DNA from: an uncultured Verrucomicrobiota bacterium
GTDB taxonomy: Bacteria > Verrucomicrobiota > Verrucomicrobiia > Opitutales > Opitutaceae
Direction: 5' to 3'
Assembly (NCBI GenBank): GCA_903869675.1
Contig: CAIQAB010000017.1
Span: 62,001 to 126,000, forward strand
Length of the DNA stretch: 64,000 bases
The translations under genes and the position numbers were made by a program. The notes under the pieces were generated by a model. That model had not been told where the DNA came from, ran no database searches, and saw nothing but the letters and a program-made list of their open reading frames with translations. Each line of letters opens with the position of its first letter. Position 1 is the first letter of the stretch. Positions 35,745 to 45,158 of the stretch are shown one piece after another.

Positions 35745-36422
35745 ATGAAGCGCCTCCTCATCATTGAAGACCAGACTGCCATCCGTGAACTACTTGTGGA
35801 AGTCCTTAGCGGAGATAAACATTACCAATTAGTGGGCGAGAGCGGAGACGGTCAAAAGGCCCTGGCCCTCTGCCTAGAGTTAAAACCCGATCTCCTCGTG
35901 CTCGATGCGAAGTTACCCGGTATGAATGGCGTCGATCTACTGCGCCGTCTGGTAAAACAACTGCCCCACATCCGCGTGCTCGTTTTCTCCGGCCATGAAA
36001 ACCCCATGCTCGTGCGCGAAATGCTGGAGGCCGGCGCCCACGGTTTTGTAGAGAAAACCGCCGGCCTGAGTGAATTCAAAAAAGGCCTCAAAACCGTAGC
36101 CAACGGCGGCACCTTCTTCGGCCCGGCCGTCGCCGCCCTGCTGCGCGAGGTCGTCGCCAACCCCCGCTCGAGCAGCAACCCTGATTTCCTGACCGAACGC
36201 GAACGCGAGATTCTCCAACTGGTCGCCGAAAGCCACAGCACCAAGGAGATCGCGAGCAAACTCGGTATCAGCGCCAAGACAGTCGACAACCATCGCACCA
36301 ACCTGATGCGCAAGCTGAACCTCCACGACGTCGCCAGCCTCACCCGCCACGCCTTCGACATCGGCTTGATCGAGACTAAAAAATCCTCCGCCCCAGAACT
36401 GGAAAGCGTGCGCCGGCAATAA
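35745..36422 (+). CDS. NarL/LuxR-family response regulator
   Basis: A 225-residue two-component regulator. The receiver domain (residues 1-~125) has the acidic pocket IIEDQ, phospho-acceptor Asp54 in LLVLDAKLPGMNG, SGHEN with the conserved Ser/Thr position, and Lys in HGFVEKTAG. The DNA-binding HTH follows (LTEREREILQLVAESHSTKEI, then LGISAKTVDNHRTNLMRKL), typical of GerE/LuxR. No histidine kinase lies next to it, so its partner must be elsewhere. Start ATG 35745. The C-terminus has a short charged tail. Confidence 0.92.
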   Translation: MKRLLIIEDQTAIRELLVEVLSGDKHYQLVGESGDGQKALALCLELKPDLLVLDAKLPGMNGVDLLRRLVKQLPHIRVLVFSGHENPMLVREMLEAGAHGFVEKTAGLSEFKKGLKTVANGGTFFGPAVAALLREVVANPRSSSNPDFLTEREREILQLVAESHSTKEIASKLGISAKTVDNHRTNLMRKLNLHDVASLTRHAFDIGLIETKKSSAPELESVRRQ

Positions 36423-36510
36423 ACCGGGCCAGCAGCTATTGCCCTTTTCCCGAGGGCTTCAGCGTGGACCCGCCAGATTTGCCGGGAACCAATCCACCCG
36501 GTCCCTAGCC

Positions 36511-38274
36511 TTACTCAGCCTGGTAAAGCTGGAACTCGGCGAGTCCGGGTTGACCCTTCTCACACTCCATCGTGATACGGAAACGCGATGCGGTGACGGG
36601 GGCAAAGCGACCGACCACCCCATGGCCTTCGGTCGCCCCGGAGGCGAGTTGAAGCCAGTGACCATCGACCTCGGCGGCCAGCGTGTAGCGCTGTTTCAAA
36701 CGGGGCCAGACATCAGGCTCGTCAGCGCCAAACGCCTGGACGAGCGCGGGAGCGGGCAGGGCGAATTCGAGCCAGGCGGAAGTGACGTCCGCAGGGGCAC
36801 GCCAACGCTTGGCCCCGGTGCCGTCATTGGCATCCACGGCAGGCTGGCTGGGCTGCTCAGCGGACGCGGTGACAGTGGCGGCGCGGCTGACTAGCGGTTG
36901 CACGACGGGAGGCTCGGCGAGCTCAAGCACGATCACGCTGGCCACCGGATCAGGCGCGGTGGCGGGCACGTCAATGACGAGACGGCCGGCTTCCGGATGG
37001 AGGGCGAGCTTCACATCCGGCGATTGGAGCAAGGCAGCGGAAGTGGCACGGGAGAGCAACGGCACGCGGAGTTTGCCGTCAGCAGGCCAGTCGAAAACAT
37101 GCAGATAGAGGCGTTGGCCGCGACGCGTCACGCTGCCCCAGGTGAGGGACTGAAAAGGGCCGCGGGTGGTGCCGTAGATGGCATCGCCATTTTTCCCGAG
37201 CCAGGCGCCGACCTCAGCAAGACGGTCGAGCTGACCCTGAGGAATCACTCCGCTGGCGGTGGGGCCGACGTTAAGCAAAAAATTGCCGCCCATGGAAGCG
37301 ATGTGGATGAGCTTACGGATCAGATCCGAACCGGATTTATTTTTGGTGTCGGTCGCGTTGTAACCCCAGTGGCGGCCGATGGTCATGCAGGTTTCCCAAT
37401 CACCGGGATAGCCAGTCACGGGGACAAATTGCTCGGGCGTGGAAGTATCGCCGGGAAACCCGGGGCCGAGACGATTATTGGTGATAATGCCTGGACGCAG
37501 GGCAAGCAGAGCCGCGAGGGGAGCGACACGCTCCTTGGTCATGAAAACAGGGGTATCCCACCAGAGAATGTCGGGCTGATAACGGGTGAGCAGCTCGCGG
37601 GTCTGGGGAATGGCGATGGCGCGCAGGTAGGCGTCGGTATCACCTTTGTGGGCGTCATCCCAGCCATCGCCCTCAGGATGGCGGGACTTTGCTCCGCCAA
37701 CGTGGACCCAATCCTGGGCCTGGGAGTAGTAAAAACCGATCTTGAGACCTTCGGCGCGGGCCGCGGCGACGAGGGGAGCGAGCAAATCCTTCCGGTAGGG
37801 CGTAGCGTCGGCGATATCCCAGTCCGTGACGTCGGACGGGTAGAGCGCGAAGCCTTCGTGGTGCTTTGCAGTGATGACGATATAGCGCATTCCGGCGGCC
37901 TTGGCGGCACGCACCCAAGCCACGGGATCGTAGTCAACGGGGTTAAAATTAACGGCGTGGGCACGGTATTCGGCCACAGGAATCTTCGCATTGTTCATGA
38001 TCCACTCCCCGTAATCTTTCTTGTCCTTATACTCCCCGGCGTAGGCCGAGTAGGTGCCCCAGTGGATGAACAGGCCGAACTTGGCCTCGCGCCACCAGGC
38101 GAGTCGGGCGTCATGCTGGGCAGGCGTCTCGGCTGCCATGACGACGGCGGAGGAGCCATCAAGGCCGGCCCCGTCCTGGGCCCGGAGAATTGGAACGATC
38201 CAGACGCTAAGCAGCGCAAACAAAACCAGGGTCGTGGGGCGGCTAAGGCCGTGCTTGGGGTGGGTGGGCTTCAT
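36511..38274 (-). CDS. Secreted GH29 alpha-L-fucosidase with C-terminal discoidin-like domain
   Basis: A 587-residue exported enzyme that removes terminal alpha-L-fucose. Signal peptide: LVLFALLSVWIVPILRAQ. The GH29 barrel shows WWREAKFGLFIHWGTYSA, YIVITAKHHEGFALYPS, LKIGFYYSQAQDW and YQPDILWWDTPV, the last containing the nucleophile aspartate. Its C-terminal ~125 residues (VSRAATVTASAEQPSQPAVD ... MECEKGQPGLAEFQLYQAE) form an F5/8-type-C-like sugar-binding module. It lies in a locus with a PL11-PATR lyase, so the fucose may come from rhamnogalacturonan side chains or algal polysaccharide. Upstream of its ATG is an A/T-rich stretch (38283-38330) likely to hold its promoter. Confidence 0.92.
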   Translation of the reverse strand: MKPTHPKHGLSRPTTLVLFALLSVWIVPILRAQDGAGLDGSSAVVMAAETPAQHDARLAWWREAKFGLFIHWGTYSAYAGEYKDKKDYGEWIMNNAKIPVAEYRAHAVNFNPVDYDPVAWVRAAKAAGMRYIVITAKHHEGFALYPSDVTDWDIADATPYRKDLLAPLVAAARAEGLKIGFYYSQAQDWVHVGGAKSRHPEGDGWDDAHKGDTDAYLRAIAIPQTRELLTRYQPDILWWDTPVFMTKERVAPLAALLALRPGIITNNRLGPGFPGDTSTPEQFVPVTGYPGDWETCMTIGRHWGYNATDTKNKSGSDLIRKLIHIASMGGNFLLNVGPTASGVIPQGQLDRLAEVGAWLGKNGDAIYGTTRGPFQSLTWGSVTRRGQRLYLHVFDWPADGKLRVPLLSRATSAALLQSPDVKLALHPEAGRLVIDVPATAPDPVASVIVLELAEPPVVQPLVSRAATVTASAEQPSQPAVDANDGTGAKRWRAPADVTSAWLEFALPAPALVQAFGADEPDVWPRLKQRYTLAAEVDGHWLQLASGATEGHGVVGRFAPVTASRFRITMECEKGQPGLAEFQLYQAE

Positions 38275-38498
38275 GGGGTATAAAAATACAGGGCAACCCG
38301 TGATTTAATTAAAATTAAAAAACACCTTCGAAATAACAAGGGGGCGCGCTCGACCCAGGCGACCAGCCGAAATGCTGACTGTTCAATTTTACAGGCTTTG
38401 CCGCAAACGCGCAGCCCGGCACCGTCATTCGCTCCACCCCGCTAATCGACGCTCACCAGTCACGGAAGTGTCGACCCTTTCCGATGCTTTCGCCACCC

Positions 38499-39053
38499 CT
38501 ACTCCTTTGCGGCGCCGCTCCTGCCATCTGCGGCCGGCACCGCAAGACTCGCCTCCCCGCGAGCGAGGGCCTTCGCGCCGAGTGCCCGCCGCTTCGCATC
38601 CACCACCCGCACCGAAACCAAATAACCTGCGTCGATGCGATCCAGCAAAGGCACCGTCAGAGTAAATCCTTCGCCGCCCGCCGCCGCGTAACCCAGAAAA
38701 AATATCACCTCGTCCTGCGTCCCTTGGACCACGTCTATGCCGGTCAACGGCAGCACCCCCGCCCCTGCGCCTGCGGAGCGCAGGACGCACAACTCCCGTC
38801 CCCTGGCCTCCAAACCCGGACGCAAGACCGCGAAGGTCTCCGCCGTGACTGCCGGCCCTGCACCGCTTTCATCAAGGATCACGCCGGCGAAGTGCGCCGA
38901 GACCACGACCACCAGCTCGATCCGGTCCGGATGCACCCGGGCATCGACCGTCATTTCCCTCACATCATGCGCGAGCGCCACCGTGCCGCCAACCAATGCC
39001 AGCGCGAGCCCCAGCCAGCCGATCAATCGATTAAACACGCGGCGCGGACTCAT
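38499..39053 (-). CDS. Small secreted protein of unknown function (lyase-linked, copy B)
   Basis: A 184-residue exported protein, unrecognised. It has a signal peptide (LIGWLGLALALVGGTVALA) and a mature start at AHDVREM. It resembles the protein at 3386-3886: DRIELVVVVSAHFAGVIL aligns with its DNLELTLTLAQPYAAALL, TAETFAVLRPGLEAR with TPENFDSLRPALLAI, DEVIFFLGY with GEVRYLLLY, and a late GY strand with its GY. Copy B is longer at the C-terminus and is transcribed divergently from the 2022-residue lyase, with 26 bases between start codons. The GTG at 39038 is an alternative start. The conserved pairing with PL11-PATR lyases suggests a role in secreting, folding or binding their products. Confidence 0.75.
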   Translation of the reverse strand: MSPRRVFNRLIGWLGLALALVGGTVALAHDVREMTVDARVHPDRIELVVVVSAHFAGVILDESGAGPAVTAETFAVLRPGLEARGRELCVLRSAGAGAGVLPLTGIDVVQGTQDEVIFFLGYAAAGGEGFTLTVPLLDRIDAGYLVSVRVVDAKRRALGAKALARGEASLAVPAADGRSGAAKE

Positions 39054-39079
39054 GGGATTGGCCGCGCACCTTTCGCTTC

Positions 39080-42000
39080 ATGACATTTCGGCGCAACCTC
39101 GTTGTTTCCAGCCTAGCCCGCCTCAACTGCGCGTGGACAGCCCTGCTGCTCGGCCTGCTCACCCCAGCGGCCCACGCCCAACGCCAGATGGAAACCCTCG
39201 GTCGCGGTCTGGTCGTGGTGCGCCCCAGCTCCACCCAAGCCTACATCGGCTGGCGTCTGCTTGGCGACGATCCAGACACGATCGCATTCAATGTCTACCG
39301 CTCCGCCAATGGCAGCGCACCGGTAAAACTCAACGCCACCCCGCTCGCCACCACCACCGACTACACCGACGCCAGCGCCAACCTAGCCGTTACCAACGTC
39401 TACACCCTCCGCCCCGTCCTCACTGGGCTAGAGCAACCCGCCACCGCGTCTTTCACTCTCTCCGCCAACGCCCCCGTCCGGCAATACCTCGACGTCCCGC
39501 TGCAAATCCCCCCCGGCGGCACCAACGCAAGCGGCGCCTTCACCTACACCGCCAACGACTGCAGCGTCGGCGACCTCGATGGCGACGGCGAATACGAGCT
39601 GATCGTCAAATGGGATCCTACCAACTCTAAAGACAACTCCCAGTCGGGCTATACCGGCAACACCTTCCTGGACGCCTACAAACTCGATGGCACCCGCCTC
39701 TGGCGCATCGACATGGGAGTCAATATCCGCTCGGGCGCCCATTACCTGGATCCGATGGTCTACGATTTCGACGGCGATGGCCGCGCCGAGATCATCTGCC
39801 GCAGCGCCCCCGGCTCGATCGACGGCACCGGCACCTACGTCGGCGGCGCGGCCAAGTGGCAGGGCGGCACCCGCCCCGCCTTCAATGATACCGACGATTA
39901 CCGCAACACGTCCGGCTACATCCTTACCGGCCCGGAGTTTCTCACCGTCTTTGACGGTCTCACCGGCGCCGAGTTGGCCACCACGCGCTTCTTCCCCCAG
40001 CGCGATCCGGACAACCTCGTCGATAACCCCTCCAGCTCCCGCCTCACCACCCTCTGGGGCGATGGCTACGGCAACCGCTTCGACCGCTTCCTCGCCGCCG
40101 TCGCTTACGTCGATGGCCAGCGTCCGTCCGCCATCCTCTGCCGCGGTTACTACACCCGCACCTTCCTCACCGCCTGGGACTGGCGCGGCGGCCAACTCAC
40201 CCGCCGCTGGGTCTTCGACAGCGGCTCCGGCCCCACCTCCAATCGCGCCTACGCCGGCCAAGGCGCGCATAGCATCAGCGTCGGGGACCTCGACGGGGAC
40301 GGCCGGGACGAGATCGCCTACGGGGCCTGCGCCATCAACGACGACGGCACCGGCCTCTGGTCCACCGGCCTCGGCCACGGCGACGCCACCCACCTTTCGG
40401 AAATGGACCCGGACAAACCAGGCCTGAAGTTTTTCATGCCGCACGAGACGCCGTCCGCCTACGGCATTTACGGGACCAGCCTGACGGAGCAACGCGACGG
40501 CACCCCCCTGTGGGGCGCGCCCGGCGGCGGCGACGTCGGTCGCGGCGTCGCCTTCGACATCGACCCCCGCTACCCCGGCTACGAAGCCTGGGCCACCAAC
40601 AGCTCCACTGTCTACACCGTGAAGGGCGTGCCGATTACCACTAACAGCCGCCCGGCCGTGAACTTCGGCGTGTGGTGGGACGCCGATCCCCTCCGCGAAC
40701 TGCTCGACGGCACCACCATCTCGAAATGGGTCCCCGCCAGCGCCAACGTCACCACCCTGCTGAGCCTGACCGGCACCTCATCAAACAACGGCACCAAATC
40801 CACCCCCAACCTCAGCGGCGACCTCCTCGGCGACTGGCGCGAGGAGGTCGTGATGCGCGCCTCGGACAACACCGCCCTTCGCGTCTACACGACGACGATC
40901 CCCGCCACCAACCGCCTGACCACCCTGATGCACGATCCCCAGTATCGGGAGGCCATCGCGTGGCAGAACACCGGTTACAACCAGCCCCCGCACCCCGGTT
41001 TCTTCCTCGGCCAAGACATGGCCACTCCACCCCGCGCACCCATCTGGCGCGGGAATCTCGTTTGGAAAGGCGCCCCCGGTGTCAACACGTGGGATGCCGG
41101 CACCAGCGCCCGCTGGCTGCGGAGCGCCACCCCGAGCACGTTCACAAGCACCGACAGCGTTTTACTCGATTACACCGGCGATACCTCGTCAGCCCTCGCT
41201 CTCACCGGCACCCTCACCCCCAGCGAAGTCGTGGTTCATAACGCCGTCGGCAAAGACTACACGTTCGGTGGCAGTGGCACCCTCGCCGGCCCCATGACCC
41301 TCACCAAGGCCGGCCTTGGCACGCTTACCCTCCAGTCCTCCCACACCTATTCCGGCGATACCCGCGTCCAGCAGGGCGACCTCGTCGTCAACGGCACCTT
41401 CTCCGCCAGCCGCGTGGTCGTCGAGGGCTTGGGCTGCGTCTCCGGCTACGGCTCCCTCGGCGGCGGCCTGCTGGTCAAGCCCCGCGGCCGCGTAGCCCCC
41501 GGCGCGACCGGCACCGCCGCCACCCTCGCCGTCGGCTCCCGGCTCGAACTGAACGCCGCCGTCCTGCAGTTCGACCTTGGCGCCACCCCCGCCGCCAATT
41601 CCGACCGACTCGCCGTGACCGGCGACCTCGCTCTCGCCGGCGTCACCCGGATCGAACTAAGCCGCCTCGCCGGCCCGCCCACCGCCGGCATCTATCCCCT
41701 CATCACTTACACCGGCGCCGTGACCGGATCCGCAGCCAACATCTCGGTGACCGGCCTCGCCGGCGCGCCCGCTGCCCTCGGTCTGTCCAACGGCGCCCTC
41801 GTGCTGAACATCGCCTCCACCCGCGCACCTGACGCCCTCGTCTGGCGCGGCAACGCCGCCACCTGGGACGTCGCCACCAGTCTCAACTGGCTCCTCGCTA
41901 GCACGCCCGACGCCTTCGTCACCGGCGACGCCGTGCGCTTCGACGCCACTGGCGCGGCCGCCGCCTCGGTATCTCTCGCGACGGAGGTTTTCCCCACCTC

Positions 42001-45000
42001 CGTCACGGTCGACGCCGTCACGAATTACACCTTCTCCGGCTCGGGCGCCATCGGCGGCGGCGGCGGCCTGACCAAAGCCAACACCGGCACCCTCACCGTC
42101 CAGACCGCCAACACCTATACCGGACCCACCACGCTGAACGGCGGTGTCCTCTCCATCGCCAGCGTCAGCCCCGCCGGCTCCCCCGGCCCGCTCGGCGCGG
42201 CCGATGCCTCCGCCACCAACCTGGTTTTCGGCGGCGGCACCCTTCGCTACACCGGCGCGTTGAACTACTCCACCAACCGCTCCGCCACCCTCGCAACGGC
42301 GGGCGGCACCATCGAGATCTCCACTTCCTCCGCCAGCCTGGTCTGGGCAGGCGACCTCACCGGCTCCGGCGTGCTCACCAAAACCGGCGCCGGCACGCTC
42401 AACCTCGCTGTCCCCAACACCCGCTCCGGCGGCACCGTGGTCAAGGCCGGCACCGTCCTGCTCGGTTCCTTCGAAGCCAACGAGGACGGCCTTGGCACCG
42501 GCCCCGTCACCCTCGACGGCGGCACCCTGTCGATGACGGATCTGCAGTCGAACAACGCCTGCGCCTGGAACCTCATCGTCCCCTCCGGCTCGACCGGCCG
42601 CCTCAACGCCGACGGCCGCTGCACCCTGTCCGGCACCCTCACCGGCGCGGGCACCTTCACGTTCTACACCCCCTTCAACCGCACCGCCCTGAGCGGCAAT
42701 TGGTCCGCCTTCACCGGCCAGATCAACGTCGTCACCGACGCCGATGGCGGCGATTTTCGTATCAATAACTCGTCCGGCTACGCGAACGCCGCCCTGAATT
42801 TTGCTAACCTCGTCAACGTCTACTCCCTGACCGGCTCGGCCAGCCTCGGCTCGTTGTCCGGCTCAGCCGACACCGTCCTCTCGGGCACCGCCTGGACCAT
42901 CGGCGCAAAAAACACCGATTCCACCTACACCGGCACCATCACCGGCAACAGTCTGACCAAGGTCGGCTCCGGCGTGCTCACCCTCGCCCCCGCCGGCACC
43001 ACCAGTCTCGCGACCACCACTACATCCGGCAGCGCCTCGGTCACCCTTACCAGCACAACCGGCCTCACCGCCCAAATGCCCGTGAGCGGCACCGGCATCC
43101 CCGCCGGCACCCGCATCTCTGCGGTCAATAACGCCACTTCGCTCACCCTGACCCAGGCCGCCACCGCCACCGGCAATCCCACCCTCCTCTACACCGACGT
43201 GAACACCTACGCCGGCGCCACTACGGTGTCGGCAGGCGCGCTCGTCTCGAACGGCGTGCTGTCCGCTTCCGCCGTCACCGTCGCCTCCGGCGCCGCCCTC
43301 GGCGGCTCCGGTGTATTCGCGGGCCCCGTCACTTTCCAGTCCGGAAGCAAACTCCGCGCGAACGGCTCCGCCGGCCCGGTCTTCGCCGGCGCCCTCACCT
43401 TCGCCGGCCCCGTCTCCATCGAGCCGGTCAGCCCCCTCGGCGCCGGCACCTATCCACTTTTCACCTACACCGGATCGCTGACCGGCACGCCTACCTTTAC
43501 GTGGGGCGACGCCAACTTCACCGCCAACTTCAACACCGCCACGCCCGGCGTCGTCACCGTCACGCTCGTCTCAAACACCAACCGCGCCCCTGCCGATCTC
43601 GTCTGGACCGGCGCCGCCTCGGCCGCGTGGGATACCACTTCCGGCAACTGGAAATTCGCCGACACCGGCCTCGCGACCACCTTCCTCGCTCAGGATCGCG
43701 TGCGCTTCGACGACACCCGCACAGGCAACCCTGCCGTCGCCGTAGCCGGCCCCCTCAACCCTGCCACCGTGACGGTCGAGGCCGGCGGCAACTACACCTT
43801 CACCGCCACCGCCGGCGGCCTCACGGGCGCCACCAGTCTCGTCAAAGCCGGAGCCGGCACACTCACTCTCACCGGGGCGAACACCCTGACCGGCGGCATC
43901 ACCCTCCAAGCCGGCACGATCACACTAGCCGACGAGACCGCCAACCTCTCCGGCCTCGGTTCCGGCCCCCTCACCCTCCTTGGCGGCACGCTCCAGCAAC
44001 TCGACGGCAACGCGTCCTACAGCGCCGCGACCTACGACCTGCGCGTGCCCGCCGGCGCCAACGCCACCCTGCGCGCCGACTCGCGCATGGACCTCTCCGG
44101 CCCGCTCACCGGCGCCGGCACGCTCAACCTCTACGTCCCTTGGGTGCGGTTCAAAACCCTCGGCGACTGGTCCGCGTTCACCGGACGCATCAACGCCGTC
44201 TCCGACGCCGACGGCGGCCTGTTCCGCCTCGCGAACACCGCCGGACTCGCCCAGGCGCACACCGACCTCGGCGCCAAAGTCACCCTGCTCTCCTACCTAA
44301 ACCAAAACCAAACCCTGCCGCTCGGCGCGCTCTCGGGCGCCGCCGACGCCGTCCTCGGCGGCATCGTGCCGGATAACAACACCCCCGGCTCCAACCTTCT
44401 GACCTGGCAGATCGGCGGCCTCGGGACCGACGCCACCTTCGCCGGCGCGATCACCAACGGCACCAGCCCCGCGCGCACCAGTATCACTAAAGTCGGCGCC
44501 GGCACCTGGACTTGGAGCGGAACCGGCAATTATACCGGTCCTACTATCGTTTCCGCCGGCACCCTCGCCCTCGCCGGCACTTTGACCAACACCTCCACCA
44601 TCGAGGTGCTCTCCGGCGCAACCCTGCACCTCACCGGCACGCTCACCGTCGCATCGGTTACCATCCGCGCCGGCGGCACCCTCTCCGGCGGCGGCACGAT
44701 CAACAGCGCCCTGATCAACCAAGGCACCCTGACCGCCGACGGCACTACGGCGGCCTGGAATCTGAACGGCGCAGTGACCAACTCCGGCGTGATCCGCCTC
44801 ACCCGCGGCGCCACCCTCGCCGCAACCGGCGCCTTCACCAACACCGGCACGCTAGACCTCGTCACCGCCGGCTCCGCCCCGCCCGCCGGCCTGACCGGCG
44901 CGGGCACCTTGCTACTCGCCGGAGCCATCCCCACCCCCGCCATCGCCCAAACCGGAGGCGCGATCCAACTCACCCTGACCTCCCTAGTCGGACACATTTA

Positions 45001-45148
45001 TCAACTCCAGCGCACCACCGACCTGGCGACCGGCCCTTGGACCGACACCGGCGCACCGCAGGCCGGCACCGGCGCTAATCTCTTTTTCACCGACACCCCC
45101 ACGCCCGCCGAGCCCCGCGTGTTCTACCGCGTCGTAGTCGCGCCTTGA
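39080..45148 (+). CDS. PL11 rhamnogalacturonan lyase with long PATR-repeat tail (2022 aa)
   Basis: The largest gene in the window. Signal peptide: WTALLLGLLTPAAHAQ. Residues ~33-648 are a canonical PL11 lyase: RQMETLGRGLVVVRPSST, GWRLLGDDPDTIAFNVYRS, VKWDPTNSKDNSQSGYTG, LDAYKLDGTRLWRIDMG, YDFDGDGRAEIICR and VGRGVAFDID. Residues ~655-1940 are PATR units (for example GVLTKTGAGTLNLAVPNTRS), including a distinct insert near 1307-1373 (MPVSGTGIPAGTRISAV). The end (~1960-2022) is a small beta domain (GHIYQLQRTTDLATGPWTD). There is no barrel and no PEP-CTERM. PL11 enzymes cleave rhamnogalacturonan I between GalA and Rha. The tail probably holds the enzyme on the cell surface. Start ATG 39080. Confidence 0.9.
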   Translation: MTFRRNLVVSSLARLNCAWTALLLGLLTPAAHAQRQMETLGRGLVVVRPSSTQAYIGWRLLGDDPDTIAFNVYRSANGSAPVKLNATPLATTTDYTDASANLAVTNVYTLRPVLTGLEQPATASFTLSANAPVRQYLDVPLQIPPGGTNASGAFTYTANDCSVGDLDGDGEYELIVKWDPTNSKDNSQSGYTGNTFLDAYKLDGTRLWRIDMGVNIRSGAHYLDPMVYDFDGDGRAEIICRSAPGSIDGTGTYVGGAAKWQGGTRPAFNDTDDYRNTSGYILTGPEFLTVFDGLTGAELATTRFFPQRDPDNLVDNPSSSRLTTLWGDGYGNRFDRFLAAVAYVDGQRPSAILCRGYYTRTFLTAWDWRGGQLTRRWVFDSGSGPTSNRAYAGQGAHSISVGDLDGDGRDEIAYGACAINDDGTGLWSTGLGHGDATHLSEMDPDKPGLKFFMPHETPSAYGIYGTSLTEQRDGTPLWGAPGGGDVGRGVAFDIDPRYPGYEAWATNSSTVYTVKGVPITTNSRPAVNFGVWWDADPLRELLDGTTISKWVPASANVTTLLSLTGTSSNNGTKSTPNLSGDLLGDWREEVVMRASDNTALRVYTTTIPATNRLTTLMHDPQYREAIAWQNTGYNQPPHPGFFLGQDMATPPRAPIWRGNLVWKGAPGVNTWDAGTSARWLRSATPSTFTSTDSVLLDYTGDTSSALALTGTLTPSEVVVHNAVGKDYTFGGSGTLAGPMTLTKAGLGTLTLQSSHTYSGDTRVQQGDLVVNGTFSASRVVVEGLGCVSGYGSLGGGLLVKPRGRVAPGATGTAATLAVGSRLELNAAVLQFDLGATPAANSDRLAVTGDLALAGVTRIELSRLAGPPTAGIYPLITYTGAVTGSAANISVTGLAGAPAALGLSNGALVLNIASTRAPDALVWRGNAATWDVATSLNWLLASTPDAFVTGDAVRFDATGAAAASVSLATEVFPTSVTVDAVTNYTFSGSGAIGGGGGLTKANTGTLTVQTANTYTGPTTLNGGVLSIASVSPAGSPGPLGAADASATNLVFGGGTLRYTGALNYSTNRSATLATAGGTIEISTSSASLVWAGDLTGSGVLTKTGAGTLNLAVPNTRSGGTVVKAGTVLLGSFEANEDGLGTGPVTLDGGTLSMTDLQSNNACAWNLIVPSGSTGRLNADGRCTLSGTLTGAGTFTFYTPFNRTALSGNWSAFTGQINVVTDADGGDFRINNSSGYANAALNFANLVNVYSLTGSASLGSLSGSADTVLSGTAWTIGAKNTDSTYTGTITGNSLTKVGSGVLTLAPAGTTSLATTTTSGSASVTLTSTTGLTAQMPVSGTGIPAGTRISAVNNATSLTLTQAATATGNPTLLYTDVNTYAGATTVSAGALVSNGVLSASAVTVASGAALGGSGVFAGPVTFQSGSKLRANGSAGPVFAGALTFAGPVSIEPVSPLGAGTYPLFTYTGSLTGTPTFTWGDANFTANFNTATPGVVTVTLVSNTNRAPADLVWTGAASAAWDTTSGNWKFADTGLATTFLAQDRVRFDDTRTGNPAVAVAGPLNPATVTVEAGGNYTFTATAGGLTGATSLVKAGAGTLTLTGANTLTGGITLQAGTITLADETANLSGLGSGPLTLLGGTLQQLDGNASYSAATYDLRVPAGANATLRADSRMDLSGPLTGAGTLNLYVPWVRFKTLGDWSAFTGRINAVSDADGGLFRLANTAGLAQAHTDLGAKVTLLSYLNQNQTLPLGALSGAADAVLGGIVPDNNTPGSNLLTWQIGGLGTDATFAGAITNGTSPARTSITKVGAGTWTWSGTGNYTGPTIVSAGTLALAGTLTNTSTIEVLSGATLHLTGTLTVASVTIRAGGTLSGGGTINSALINQGTLTADGTTAAWNLNGAVTNSGVIRLTRGATLAATGAFTNTGTLDLVTAGSAPPAGLTGAGTLLLAGAIPTPAIAQTGGAIQLTLTSLVGHIYQLQRTTDLATGPWTDTGAPQAGTGANLFFTDTPTPAEPRVFYRVVVAP

Positions 45149-45158
45149 AGCAGGCCGA

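Noticed and set aside
36898-38283. Long plus-strand frame opposite the GH29 gene
   Set aside because: No recognisable motif; GH29 on the minus strand has signal peptide and catalytic signature.
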